Shown in pieces: positions 47,959 through 56,766 of a DNA stretch of 64,000 bases. The position numbers and the translations under genes were made by a program. The DNA lies in NCBI RefSeq assembly GCF_018138085.1, contig NZ_CP073105.1, positions 2,976,001-3,040,000 on the forward strand, read 5' to 3'. Numbering within the stretch: position 1 is the first letter of the stretch; each line of letters starts with the position of its first letter. This DNA comes from Stutzerimonas stutzeri. Its GTDB lineage: Bacteria; Pseudomonadota; Gammaproteobacteria; Pseudomonadales; Pseudomonadaceae. Below the pieces are notes generated by a model that saw nothing but the letters and a program-made list of their open reading frames with translations, did not search any database and was not told the DNA's origin.

Positions 47959-47998
47959 ACGACCGGGCAGCGGCCCGCTCGCCTCGCTCGGCACAATC

Positions 47999-48020
47999 AT
48001 CGGCGACTTCGGTCGCCGAT
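47999..48020. terminator. UUCG-tetraloop hairpin between minE and rluA
   Basis: ATCGGCGAC (47999-48007) and GTCGCCGAT (48012-48020) form a 9-bp stem closed by C(UUCG)G, an unusually stable loop. No T-run follows, so it may be a weak terminator or a 3' stabiliser of the min mRNA. rluA starts 20 bp later. Confidence 0.5.
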
Positions 48021-48040
48021 TGCGTTTGCGGAATCCCAAG

Positions 48041-48676
48041 ATGCCTCTGAGCAACATCCAGATCGTCCACCAGGACGCCGCCCTGCTGGTAATCGATAAA
48101 CCCACCCTGCTGCTATCGGTGCCCGGTCGCGCCGATGACAACAAGGATTGCCTGGTCACCCGGCTGCAGGAAAACGGCTACCCCGAGGCGCGTATCGTTC
48201 ATCGCCTGGACTGGGAGACTTCCGGCCTCATCGTGCTCGCACGCGACGCCGATAGTCACCGCGAACTGTCACGGCAGTTCCATGATCGTGAAACCGAAAA
48301 GGCCTATACCGCGTTGTGCTGGGGCGAACCCGAGCAAGACAGCGGCAGCATCGATCTGCCGTTGCGTTACGACCCACCGACCAAGCCGCGGCACGTCGTC
48401 GATCACGAGCAAGGCAAACACGCCCTGACCTACTGGCGGGTGATCGAGCGTTGCGGTCACTACAGCCGCGTCGAACTGACCCCTATCACCGGGCGCTCGC
48501 ATCAGTTGCGCGTACACATGCTGTCGATCGGCCATCCGCTGCTTGGCGATCGGCTCTATGCGCATGAACAGGCACTAGACGCACATGACCGTCTCTGCCT
48601 GCACGCCAGCATGCTGGCCCTGACCCACCCGCACAGCGGCGAGCGCCTGCGCTTCGAGTGTCCGGCACCGTTCTGA
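48041..48676 (+). CDS. rluA: RluA-family dual-specificity pseudouridine synthase
   Basis: Forms pseudouridine at 23S rRNA 746 and tRNA U32 in the E. coli homologue. It has 211 residues (E. coli RluA 219), without an S4 domain. The catalytic aspartate is D57 in RIVHRLDWETSGL. The TPITGRSHQLRVHM and HASMLALTHPHSG blocks are conserved. GGAA precedes the ATG at 48041; the frame also opens at 48020. It follows minE as in P. aeruginosa PA3246. Confidence 0.9.
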   Translation: MPLSNIQIVHQDAALLVIDKPTLLLSVPGRADDNKDCLVTRLQENGYPEARIVHRLDWETSGLIVLARDADSHRELSRQFHDRETEKAYTALCWGEPEQDSGSIDLPLRYDPPTKPRHVVDHEQGKHALTYWRVIERCGHYSRVELTPITGRSHQLRVHMLSIGHPLLGDRLYAHEQALDAHDRLCLHASMLALTHPHSGERLRFECPAPF

Positions 48677-48780
48677 TGCGAGATTTTCTTGAAGCAACGC
48701 GGGGAGCCCCTGAGCACCCAAGCCTGCAGCCGCAACGGCCAATGGGATAGACTTTCAAGCCTTGCAGTCAGGAGCTCGTC

Positions 48781-50070
48781 ATGCGCGAAGAACTCAACCA
48801 GGGTTTGATCGATTACCTCAAGGCCTCCCCAACGCCGTTTCATGCTACCCGCAGCCTCGCACGGAGCCTTCAAGCCGCTGGCTACGAAGCCTTGGACGAG
48901 AGCGCGACGTGGCATACCGAGCCCGGCGGCCGCTACTACGTGACCCGTAACGACTCCGCGATCGTGGCGTTCCAGCTCGGCAACAAATCGGTCATCGAGC
49001 ACGGCATGCGCATGGTCGGCGCCCATACCGACAGTCCCTGCCTGCGGGTCAAGCCGCAACCCGAACTGCAACGCCAGGGCTTCTGGCAACTGGGTGTCGA
49101 GGTCTATGGCGGTGCACTGCTGGCGCCCTGGTTCGATCGAGACCTCTCCCTGGCCGGGCGCGTGACCTATAGCCGTGACGGCCGTATCGAAAGCCAACTG
49201 ATCGATTTCAAGCTGCCGATCGCGGTCGTCCCGAGCCTAGCCATCCACCTGAACCGGGAGGCCAATCAGGGCTGGGCAATCAACCCACAGAACGAGCTGC
49301 CGCCGATCCTGGCACAGGTTGCCAGCGAAGACCGGCCAGACTTCCGTGCCTTGCTCGCCGACCAGCTCAGCCGCGAACACGGGCTGGTGGCCGATGTGGT
49401 TCTGGACTTCGAGCTGAGCTTCTACGACACCCAGAGTGCGGCGGTCATCGGCCTGAACGGGGACTTTATCGCCGGCGCGCGCCTGGACAATCTGCTGTCG
49501 TGCTACGCCGGATTGCAGGCCCTGTTGCGGGCCGGCCCGCAGGAAACCTGCGTACTGGTCTGCACCGATCATGAAGAAGTCGGCTCGATGTCCATGTGTG
49601 GCGCCGACGGGCCTTTCCTCGAACAGGTGTTGCGCCGCGTACTGCCCGAGGGCGAGGCGTTCCAGCGCAGCATCAATCGCTCGCTGCTGATATCGGCGGA
49701 CAACGCGCACGCGGTTCACCCCAACTACGCCGACAAGCATGACGGCAATCACGGGCCCAAGCTCAACGCCGGCCCGGTCATCAAGGTCAACAGCAACCAG
49801 CGCTATGCCACCAGCAGCGAAACCGCGGGGTTCTTCCGCCATCTGTGCCTGGAGAACGAGGTATCGGTGCAAAGCTTCGTTACCCGCAGCGACATGGGCT
49901 GCGGCTCGACGATCGGCCCCATCACGGCCAGCCAGCTCGGCGTGCGCACCGTCGACATCGGCCTTCCGACTTTTGGGATGCATTCGATCCGCGAACTGGC
50001 CGGCAGCCAGGACCTCACGCATCTGGTCAAGGTGCTTGGCGCCTTCTATTCGAGCGCCGAGCTGCCCTGA
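48781..50070 (+). CDS. apeB: M18 family aminopeptidase
   Basis: A 429-residue M18 metallo-aminopeptidase (aspartyl/general aminopeptidase fold), cytoplasmic and probably dodecameric with two zinc ions. Ligand motifs are [14 protein letters not shown] (His near 80), [13 protein letters not shown] (Asp near 236), [11 protein letters not shown] (Glu pair near 264) and the late [28 protein letters not shown] is also typical of M18. Length matches the family. It follows rluA and is followed by a GC-rich hairpin. Confidence 0.93.
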   Translation: MREELNQGLIDYLKASPTPFHATRSLARSLQAAGYEALDESATWHTEPGGRYYVTRNDSAIVAFQLGNKSVIEHGMRMVGAHTDSPCLRVKPQPELQRQGFWQLGVEVYGGALLAPWFDRDLSLAGRVTYSRDGRIESQLIDFKLPIAVVPSLAIHLNREANQGWAINPQNELPPILAQVASEDRPDFRALLADQLSREHGLVADVVLDFELSFYDTQSAAVIGLNGDFIAGARLDNLLSCYAGLQALLRAGPQETCVLVCTDHEEVGSMSMCGADGPFLEQVLRRVLPEGEAFQRSINRSLLISADNAHAVHPNYADKHDGNHGPKLNAGPVIKVNSNQRYATSSETAGFFRHLCLENEVSVQSFVTRSDMGCGSTIGPITASQLGVRTVDIGLPTFGMHSIRELAGSQDLTHLVKVLGAFYSSAELP

Positions 50071-50542
50071 AGCACTGGAGGCCGCCCGCATTCGTTTGCG
50101 GGCAGGCCCGGTACCCCCTTGATCAGCGAACCGACGCCTGCCGTGCGATACCCTTGCGCCGAGCCCAGCGGCTATAAAGCCTGGGCTACACGCAGCGACA
50201 ACGGCATATCGCGACCATGATCGCAGCAGCGCAGAGGCATCGAGGTCGCAACAAGCAATCCGTTGATGCCTTGCAATGCCTCAAGGCAGCCTCCATAGTG
50301 GTTCCACCTGCGCCCGCTCAACCGGTACCCGCTGCAGTGCAGGCCGTCGATAAATTTCTGCTCCAGGCCACATCGCGATACTCGTCCACACGTACCGCTT
50401 GCCGATTCGGTAAGGTGTGCTGCGGGGCTCGCCCTGCCGCCCTGGCGCGAAATGTGTCGCGGCATGCAAGCCGCAAGCTACCGCCGGGGCGTTATTTTTC
50501 CGCCGGGCAGCCCCGTCCCGACACCTGATTTGATGGCCTACT
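50071..50542 (+). other. Intergenic region apeB-prc (472 bp)
   Basis: It holds a hairpin just after apeB (GCCCGCA 50084-50090, TGCGGGC 50097-50103, loop TTCGTT), a probable weak terminator. Two overlapping frames, plus 50217-50528 and minus 50172-50465, have no recognisable domain or good start and I do not call them. The prc promoter is presumably in the last 150 bp, but no clear -35/-10 pair stands out. Confidence 0.5.
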
Positions 50543-52675
50543 ATGCGTTACTACCCAGCCTCGCGCCGCCCCTCCGACATGAAACGATCATTGACCGCGG
50601 GCGTCGTTGCCCTGCTGCTAGGCCTGCAGGCGGCTATCGCCACGGCCAAGCCTGCCGATGGACACGACTGGGACTACCTGCAGCCCGATCGTGACCAGGT
50701 GATTGCCAGCCTAAACGTGGTCGAATTGCTCAAGCGTCACCACTACAACAAGCCGCCGCTCAATGATGCTCGCTCGGCCAAGATCTTCGACAGCTACATC
50801 AAGATGCTCGACCCGTCGCGCAGCTACTTCACCGCCGGCGATCTGGCCGAGTTCGAAGCCTGGCGCAACGAGTTCGATGACTTCCTGAAAAATGGCAATC
50901 TCGAGCCAGGCTTCGCGATCTACAAGGTCCATCTGGAGCGGTTGCAGAGCAGGCTCCAATATGCGCTGAGCCTGCTGGAAAAAGGCGTGGACAGTTTCGA
51001 TTTCACGCTCGACGAAGAGCTGCTGGTCGACCGGGAGAACGCCGCGTGGCCGAAGAATGAGCAGGAGCTCGATGATCTCTGGCGCAAGCGCGTCAAGGAT
51101 GAAGTGCTGCGATTGAAAATCGCGGGCAAGGAGCCGAAGGCCATCCAAGAGCTGCTTACCAAGCGCTACAAGAACCAGCTGTCACGGCTTGAGCAAACCC
51201 GCGGAGAGGACGTCTTCCAGACGTACATCAACGCATTCGCCCAGTCCTACGACCCACACACCCAGTACCTGTCGCCCGACAACGCGGAGAACTTCGATAT
51301 CAACATGAGCCTTTCCCTGGAGGGGATCGGTGCCGTCCTGCAGAGCGACAACGAATACGTGAAGGTGGTACGCCTGGTGCCCGCAGGCCCGGCCGAGAAA
51401 AGCAAACAGATCGCTCCCGCCGACAAGATCGTCGGCGTAGGCCAGGACGACGACGAAATGGTCGACGTCATTGGCTGGCGGCTCGACGAGGTAGTCAAGC
51501 TTATCCGCGGGCCTAAAGGATCGGTCGTTCGCCTCGAGGTCATCCCTGCCAGCAACGCACCCAACGATCAAAGCAGCAAGGTGGTGGCCATCACTCGCGA
51601 GGCCGTGAAGCTCGAAGAACAGGCGGCCAAGAAGTCGATACTCAACCTCGAACAGGACGGCCACAGCTATAAGCTTGGCGTTATCGAGGTGCCGGCGTTC
51701 TATCTCGACTTCAAGGCCCTGCGCGCGGGTGACAAGGAATACAAAAGCACCACCCGGGACGTCAAGAAACTGCTGACGGAGCTGAAGCAGGAGAAGGTCG
51801 ACGGGGTTGTTATCGACCTGCGTAACAATGGCGGTGGTTCGCTTCAGGAAGCCACCGAGCTGACCGGACTTTTCATAGACCAGGGCCCGACGGTTCTGGT
51901 GCGCAATAGCGACGGCCGCGTCGACGTGCTTGCCGACGAGCATCAGGGCGCGTTTTACAAGGGCCCGCTGACGGTGCTGGTCAACCGCCTGTCCGCATCG
52001 GCCTCCGAAATCTTCGCAGGCGCCATGCAGGATTATCATCGCGCGCTGATCGTCGGCGGCCAGACCTTCGGCAAAGGCACCGTACAGACCGTGCAACCGC
52101 TCAACCATGGTGAACTCAAACTCACCCTGGCGAAGTTTTATCGAGTCTCTGGGCAGAGCACACAGCATCAGGGTGTGATTCCGGACGTTTCCTACCCCGC
52201 TGAAGTGGATACCAAGGAAATCGGCGAGAGTGCGCTACCCGAAGCGATGCCTTGGGACAGCATTCGCGCCGCCATCAACCCAGGCGCGAACCCGTTCAAG
52301 CCTTTCCTGGCAGAGCTCAAGGCCCGTCACGAAGCACGAACCGATCAGAACCCTGATTTCGTCTTTACCCGCGACCGCCTCGCATTGACCCAGGAACTCA
52401 CCCACGAGACGACCATCAGCCTCAACGAAGAGAAGCGTCGTGCCCAGCAGGAGCGTATCGAAAAGCGCCAACTGGAACTGGAGAACACGCTGCGCAAGGC
52501 CAAGGGCGAAGAGCCGCTGGCCAAATTGGAACGCGATGACGAAACGACTCCGCATCTCGAAGACGAGAAGCTCAAACCCGAGGATGACGCCTATCTCGCC
52601 GAAAGCGGTCGAATCTTGCTCGACTACTTGGGACTACAAAAGGCCGTGGCGAAAAACCAGTCCGCGAGTCAGTAG
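50543..52675 (+). CDS. prc: Carboxy-terminal periplasmic protease Prc (tail-specific, AlgO)
   Basis: A periplasmic processing protease with a Ser/Lys dyad. It has up to 710 residues: signal sequence (SLTAGVVALLLGLQAAIATA), helical N-domain (about 50-240), PDZ domain (about 245-340) and S41 peptidase domain. S486 in LSASASEIF and K511 in FGKGTVQ align with E. coli S452 and K477. A C-terminal helical domain (to about 710) follows. In P. aeruginosa the homologue degrades MucA-type anti-sigma factor and affects alginate. The ATG at 50579 (MKRSLTAG) gives a more usual signal peptide; neither start has a strong ribosome-binding site. Confidence 0.92.
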   Translation: MRYYPASRRPSDMKRSLTAGVVALLLGLQAAIATAKPADGHDWDYLQPDRDQVIASLNVVELLKRHHYNKPPLNDARSAKIFDSYIKMLDPSRSYFTAGDLAEFEAWRNEFDDFLKNGNLEPGFAIYKVHLERLQSRLQYALSLLEKGVDSFDFTLDEELLVDRENAAWPKNEQELDDLWRKRVKDEVLRLKIAGKEPKAIQELLTKRYKNQLSRLEQTRGEDVFQTYINAFAQSYDPHTQYLSPDNAENFDINMSLSLEGIGAVLQSDNEYVKVVRLVPAGPAEKSKQIAPADKIVGVGQDDDEMVDVIGWRLDEVVKLIRGPKGSVVRLEVIPASNAPNDQSSKVVAITREAVKLEEQAAKKSILNLEQDGHSYKLGVIEVPAFYLDFKALRAGDKEYKSTTRDVKKLLTELKQEKVDGVVIDLRNNGGGSLQEATELTGLFIDQGPTVLVRNSDGRVDVLADEHQGAFYKGPLTVLVNRLSASASEIFAGAMQDYHRALIVGGQTFGKGTVQTVQPLNHGELKLTLAKFYRVSGQSTQHQGVIPDVSYPAEVDTKEIGESALPEAMPWDSIRAAINPGANPFKPFLAELKARHEARTDQNPDFVFTRDRLALTQELTHETTISLNEEKRRAQQERIEKRQLELENTLRKAKGEEPLAKLERDDETTPHLEDEKLKPEDDAYLAESGRILLDYLGLQKAVAKNQSASQ

Positions 52676-52717
52676 ATCCCGCATGTCATCAAAGTGACAT
52701 CATTGCGTCGTGAAATA

Positions 52718-52747
52718 CGAAGGGCCGCCGTTTTGTGCGGCCCTTCG
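52718..52747 (+). terminator. Hairpin terminator after prc
   Basis: CGAAGGGCCGC (52718-52728) pairs with GCGGCCCTTCG (52737-52747) around CGTTTTGT, an 11-bp stem 43 bp after the prc stop. Only CAC follows, so it is a stem without a T-run, but its position between two same-strand genes supports termination. It is the leader side of the next gene. Confidence 0.6.
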
Positions 52748-52775
52748 CACATTCCACGGCCATCACGGGATCAAC

Positions 52776-54572
52776 ATGACCGTCACCGAGCAGTTGAGCA
52801 CGCTGGATAACATCCTCGCTCACGGCGACATCACCAGCCTCTTCCAACCGATCGTATCGCTTTCACAGCGACGTGTTCTCGGCTACGAAGCGCTGACACG
52901 CGGCCCTTCCAACACCGCGCTGCACTCCCCCATCAACCTACTCGCGGCTGCCCGGCATGCAGGTCGGCTCAATGAGCTGGAGATGACCTGTCGCGAAAAC
53001 GCCTGCCACCGCTATAGCCAGCAGCAGTTGCAGGGAAAGCTGTTCCTCAACGTATCGCCGGAAACCTTGCTCGATGCCACCCACAGACCGGGATATACCC
53101 TGGAATTGCTGCGCAAGTACCGTATCCCGGCGGACAGGGTGGTCATCGAACTGACGGAGCAAACGCCGACCGACGACTTCGAGTTGCTCGATGCTGCGTT
53201 GCGTCATTACCGAGACATGGGCTTCTCGATCGCACTCGACGATCTCGGCGCCGGCTACTCGGGTTTGCGCATGTGGTCCGAGTTGCGCCCCGATTACGTC
53301 AAGATCGACCGCTACTTCATCGATGGCATTCACCGGGATGCGGTCAAGCGTGAGTTCGTCGAATCGATCATGAAGATTGCGAGGGCTTCGCGGGCGCAGG
53401 TCATCGCCGAAGGTATCGAGCTGAGCGAGGAGCTCAGGGTGCTCTCCGAGATGGGCATAGATATGGTTCAGGGATATTTGCTCGGCCGTCCGGAAGAAGA
53501 CCCCAGCCCCGAGGCCGCTGTGATTCTGCCAAGCCATGGCAATCGCAACGACGCATCGCTGGAGGAGCAGGCGGACCTGTCGGCATTGGTATTGAAACAG
53601 TCCGCAGTCGCCGTCTCGCGCCCGACCGGAGACGTTCTGGAGTTGTTCCGTCTGCAGGCGAATCTGAATTCTGTCGCAGTGCTCGATGCAAACGACACAC
53701 CGGTGGGCATCGTTCATCGAAGCCTGTTGTCCGACGCCTTGCTCAAACCCTTCGCAACCGACTTGCTGGCGCGAAAACCCATCAGCAGGCTGATGAGCGA
53801 AGACTTCCTGGCGGTCGAGCTGGGCCAGTCGCTGCAACAGGTCAGCCGTCTTCTGACCAGCCGAGCCCGGCAACGAATCGATGAAGATTTCATTATCACC
53901 GTCAATGGCCGCTACCACGGTTTGGGGCGGGTAATCGACGTACTCAAGCTGATCACGGAAATGAAGATCCAACAGGCACGCCACGCCAATCCGCTGACTC
54001 TGCTACCGGGAAACGTACCGATCCAACAATGCCTCTCCCGCCTGTTACGACAGGGCCAGGAGGCTGTGATCTGCTACGTCGATATCGACCATTTCAAACC
54101 GTTCAACGACCTTTACGGCTATGCCAAGGGCGATGAGATTCTGTTATGTCTGGCGCATTGCCTCGATCAGCAGGTCGACCCGAGCTGCGACCTCGTTGGT
54201 CACATCGGCGGTGATGATTTTTTGCTGGTCATGAAGTCCACAGAATGGTCGACGAGAATCAGCGAGCTATTCGTCGCATTCGAGCAGCGCTGCCGGTCGT
54301 TCTACCGAAATGACCATCTTGCAGAGGGTTGCTTCGTTGCCGAAGGCCGCCAAGGCGGCCAGCAGCGCTACCCTCTGCTCTCGCTCTCGGTGGGCGCAGT
54401 CCATCTAAAGCCTGGCTCCAATGCTCAGCTCGACGCGTCAGGCCTGGCCGGACTTGCCTCGCAGGCCAAGCGCCGCGCCAAGCAGGAGGCCGGGTACAGT
54501 CTCTATACGATCGAAGCGGAGCAATCTTCGGCCGGGCTTCAGAGTCCCGCTCTGTCCGCGCTGGCCTTGTAA
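52776..54572 (+). CDS. EAL-CBS-GGDEF cyclic-di-GMP protein
   Basis: A cytoplasmic 598-residue protein: EAL domain (about 5-250), two CBS motifs (about 275-395) and a GGDEF-like domain (about 410-585). The EAL site is complete: YEALTRG, NVSPETL, VIELTEQ, ALDDLGAGYSG, YVKIDRYF, IAEGIE and VQGYLLGRP, so phosphodiesterase activity is likely. The GGDEF motif reads IGGDDFL (GGDDF), with VDIDHFKPFNDLYGYAKGDE intact; cyclase activity is uncertain. No membrane segment. Same architecture and position as PA3258 downstream of prc. The 3' end overlaps the convergent Sel1 gene by 34 bp. Confidence 0.9.
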   Translation: MTVTEQLSTLDNILAHGDITSLFQPIVSLSQRRVLGYEALTRGPSNTALHSPINLLAAARHAGRLNELEMTCRENACHRYSQQQLQGKLFLNVSPETLLDATHRPGYTLELLRKYRIPADRVVIELTEQTPTDDFELLDAALRHYRDMGFSIALDDLGAGYSGLRMWSELRPDYVKIDRYFIDGIHRDAVKREFVESIMKIARASRAQVIAEGIELSEELRVLSEMGIDMVQGYLLGRPEEDPSPEAAVILPSHGNRNDASLEEQADLSALVLKQSAVAVSRPTGDVLELFRLQANLNSVAVLDANDTPVGIVHRSLLSDALLKPFATDLLARKPISRLMSEDFLAVELGQSLQQVSRLLTSRARQRIDEDFIITVNGRYHGLGRVIDVLKLITEMKIQQARHANPLTLLPGNVPIQQCLSRLLRQGQEAVICYVDIDHFKPFNDLYGYAKGDEILLCLAHCLDQQVDPSCDLVGHIGGDDFLLVMKSTEWSTRISELFVAFEQRCRSFYRNDHLAEGCFVAEGRQGGQQRYPLLSLSVGAVHLKPGSNAQLDASGLAGLASQAKRRAKQEAGYSLYTIEAEQSSAGLQSPALSALAL

Positions 54573-55006
54573 TACTCGGCTTGCTGGCGATCCGGAGGCA
54601 GGCCATGGCCGCCGGCAGCATAAAGCTGAGCCAGACGGGTTGCCGCTAGCGGATGCCCAGCGTCGGCGGCGATCTTCCACCACCGCGCCGCCTGAATACC
54701 ATCCGGCCCGTGCGTCGCATCCTCGCTGAGACTGATGACGCCCATTTGATAGGCGGCCTTGGCATCGCCACGCTCGGCCGCCAGGCCTAGCAGGCGAATA
54801 CCCTCCCGCCTGGCGCCGTAGCCTTGGCCGCGGAAAAGCAGAATGTGGCCGTAGAAGCTCTGGGCCTTGGGATCACCGATAGCCGCCATGCGGGCGAACT
54901 GACCCTCCATCCAGCGCCATAGCTTCGGCTGTTGTACAGCCCGCCGGACCCCCAACAGCTTGCGCGCGACCCCATAACCAACCCGCGCTCGTACCTTGAG
55001 CAACAT
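54539..55006 (-). CDS. Sel1-like repeat (tetratricopeptide-type) protein
   Basis: A 155-residue helical protein with Sel1-type repeats: GDPKAQSFYGHILLFRGQGY, REGIRLLGLAAERGDAKAAY, GIQAARWWKIAADAGHPLAA and RQQAEYYKASADRAGL. These are protein-interaction repeats; the partner is unknown. The first 40 residues are basic and lack a clear signal peptide. The ATG overlaps the stop of the preceding gene by one base (TAATG), indicating coupled translation; the 3' end overlaps the EAL gene. Confidence 0.8.
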   Translation of the reverse strand: MLLKVRARVGYGVARKLLGVRRAVQQPKLWRWMEGQFARMAAIGDPKAQSFYGHILLFRGQGYGARREGIRLLGLAAERGDAKAAYQMGVISLSEDATHGPDGIQAARWWKIAADAGHPLAATRLAQLYAAGGHGLPPDRQQAEYYKASADRAGL

Positions 55007-55401
55007 TAAGGCGCCTCCGGATAATCGAACTCAAAAACCCGAGCGACTTCGCCAGCATGCCAGGAGGCAGCAGCGGTACCGTCCGCCGGACCGGAGAACC
55101 GTCCAAGCCGAGCAGCACATTCGAAGAACCCGGTGCGTGGTAATCGGCTGGCGCCCTGACTGATCACCAAAGCGCTGCGCAGTGGCCGATCGGCACGTGC
55201 GTCCAGTGCGGCCAAATGTTCCAAGGCGGCAGTCAGGGTCTGCATCGCTGGCGGTGGCAACTGCAACCGCTCGACCAACGCGCGGTACGTCACCAGATGC
55301 CGTTGGCGCCGAGCATCGTTCAATTCATCCAGCAGCGCCTGCCAGTGCGGGCGACTGATACGAATCGACGAAGCAGTACCTTTCAAATCTCCTGCGCCCA
55401 T
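55006..55401 (-). CDS. Unknown protein with winged-helix-like pattern
   Basis: A 131-residue soluble protein. I do not recognise a named family. The segment HLVTYRALVERLQLPPPAMQ (about 35-54), then LEHLAALDA, PLRSALVISQ and LPRTGFFECAARLGRF, resembles a small winged-helix-like module seen in some nuclease-associated proteins; this likeness is from memory and weak. The start overlaps the HTH gene by 19 bp with GGAG eight bases upstream, and the stop overlaps the Sel1 gene, so it is the middle of a coupled three-gene unit. Confidence 0.65.
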   Translation of the reverse strand: MGAGDLKGTASSIRISRPHWQALLDELNDARRQRHLVTYRALVERLQLPPPAMQTLTAALEHLAALDARADRPLRSALVISQGASRLPRTGFFECAARLGRFSGPADGTAAASWHAGEVARVFEFDYPEAP

Positions 55402-55706
55402 CCATCGATCTCCATCGCACGCGCCAGCGACCGGCGTATCGCCTCACCCGGGTCTCGGTCACCGCTTTCGATAAGGTCCAGATAGGAAGGGCTGATACCC
55501 ACCGCGCGTGCTAATGCGTCCAGCGCCATGCCTCGGGCCTCTCGCATCGCACGCAGCTCGCTGAATCTGGGTAAAGCGGCCGAGGCCTCCGGTGCTGTCG
55601 TCGCTGCCGGACCTTGCCCGCACGCGCTCAGCAGCGCCTGATACTCATCCCAAGGCAGCACGGCATATTCTGGTACGCCGTCACGCATGATGACCTGGAC
55701 ACTCAT
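55383..55706 (-). CDS. XRE-type helix-turn-helix protein (antitoxin-like)
   Basis: A 107-residue protein. A short N-terminal segment (VQVIMRDGVPEYAVLPWDEY, about 3-22) resembles the antitoxin-like beta start of Phd/HigA-type proteins. A Pro/Ala linker follows, then an XRE helix-turn-helix (MREARGMALDALARAVGISP and SYLDLIESGDRDP, about 54-86). It could regulate its own operon with the two downstream overlapping genes. No classical toxin is recognisable next to it. Confidence 0.78.
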   Translation of the reverse strand: MSVQVIMRDGVPEYAVLPWDEYQALLSACGQGPAATTAPEASAALPRFSELRAMREARGMALDALARAVGISPSYLDLIESGDRDPGEAIRRSLARAMEIDGWAQEI

Positions 55707-55842
55707 CCGCTACCCCGCTCGCTCGTTGTTCCGTAAAAGCGGATCTTAACAGTCCGAAAGCAGTTTTTTAGCGTAAGCGCCCGCACTTAAGAGTGAATCC
55801 GGCGCGATTCGCCAACCGTTCCAAAGGATTAATCCGGTAATC

Positions 55843-56310
55843 CTAGGTAGGACTGTGCCGTGCTGGACTGACATCGTCCGCCATGGGCTCATCAGCGGAG
55901 GGTAATCGAGCAATGCCCGCCTGCACATCAGCCGTTTGGCTGTCCCGCCAGGCCTGGAATGCCTGCAGTTCACCGGACCACTTGCGCATGACCCAGCCCA
56001 GCACGGCCAGATCGTCAACGAAACCGAGGCCGGGAATCCAGTCGGGAATGGCGTCCATTGGCGACAGGAAGTACAACAGTCCAGCCACCGCGGCGACCAA
56101 GGCCGGTTTGCTGATGGCTCGGTACTCGCCCCGCCACCAGGCCACACACAGCGCTTGCAGAACGCCTAGATCTTCCCGCAGGCCTTTGAGCAGCCCGCCA
56201 CGAGCGGAGCGCTTGCGAGCGACCGCCAGGAGCACCACAGGTAACCTTCCCTTGGCGAGCACCCGCTGCGCCATAGGAAGGTATTTGAAGAACGTCCAAG
56301 GAGCTTTCAT
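55843..56310 (-). CDS. DUF1232 (YkvA-like) membrane protein
   Basis: A 155-residue protein with the DUF1232 core: LVAAVAGLLYFLSPMDAIPD then WIPGLGFVDDLAVLGWVMRK (about 72-111), containing a hydrophobic helix and the SPxDxIPD signature. Function is unknown. GGAGG lies seven bases before the ATG at 56310, which decides the start. A perfect inverted pair of DnaA boxes lies 42-64 bases upstream. Confidence 0.85.
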   Translation of the reverse strand: MKAPWTFFKYLPMAQRVLAKGRLPVVLLAVARKRSARGGLLKGLREDLGVLQALCVAWWRGEYRAISKPALVAAVAGLLYFLSPMDAIPDWIPGLGFVDDLAVLGWVMRKWSGELQAFQAWRDSQTADVQAGIARLPSADEPMADDVSPARHSPT

Positions 56311-56351
56311 CGAATATCCTCCAAAAGCCGCGTGACATAAGCGCTTGACGC

Positions 56352-56374
56352 TTATCCACAGAAGCTGTGGATAA
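56352..56374. promoter_or_regulatory. Perfect inverted pair of DnaA boxes
   Basis: TTATCCACA (56352-56360) and TGTGGATAA (56366-56374) are two consensus-perfect DnaA boxes in opposite orientation separated by five bases, just upstream of the DUF1232 gene. No dnaA, dnaN or gyrB lies nearby, so this is not oriC. It may be DnaA control of the adjacent promoter or a DnaA titration site. Confidence 0.65.
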
Positions 56375-56718
56375 CCTTGTGAACAGATTCTGGATGACTG
56401 CTCCAAACGCCCGGCCGGCGCGGCCTACAAACAGATCGATGGGTTTTTGCTCAGCGCAAATAAACCCTTTCAAATCAGCAACTTAGCTATAAGCAGAAAT
56501 CACCTGAAGGTTGAACGCCGAATCGTTCGGTTACGCTTTTTAGAATGTGCATAACCGTAACATGTCAACGCTTTTTTAAGGCAATTTCGGCTTTAAAAGG
56601 GCTAGACAAAGCCGGCTGCTGGTTCTAATAAGGACAACAGCCAGCCACCGGCCGTTCAGCCGATAACCCAAGCTGCAAGCCTGGCATGCCTTGGCCCGTC
56701 AGGCTTTCGAGCAGAGAT

Positions 56719-56744
56719 AAAAAAGCCGGTCGAGCGACCGGCTT
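56719..56744 (-). terminator. Rho-independent terminator of comEA
   Basis: AAGCCGGTCG (56723-56732) and CGACCGGCTT (56735-56744) form a 10-bp stem. On the minus strand it runs directly into TTTTTT. It lies 22 bp after the comEA stop codon. Confidence 0.88.
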
Positions 56745-56766
56745 CCTGGAGCTTGATTCGGCTGGC

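Larger units (their letters stand above)
56311..56766. other. AT-richer intergenic region upstream of the YkvA gene
   Basis: 456 bp, noticeably more AT-rich than its surroundings, with the DnaA-box pair at 56352-56374 and the comEA terminator at 56719-56744. TTTTTTAAGG and TTTAAAAGGG tracts occur near 56571-56600. I see no gene. Confidence 0.6.

Noticed and set aside
50172..50528. Two overlapping frames between apeB and prc (plus 50217-50528, minus 50172-50465)
   Set aside because: No recognisable domain, no good ribosome-binding site, and unusual composition for this genome.
52683..52700. Small palindrome ATGTCA...TGACAT after prc
   Set aside because: Six-base arms are too short to support a claim; the stronger hairpin at 52718-52747 explains the region.
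56352..56374. Origin of replication
   Set aside because: Only two DnaA boxes, and no dnaA, dnaN, rpmH or gidA-type neighbours.
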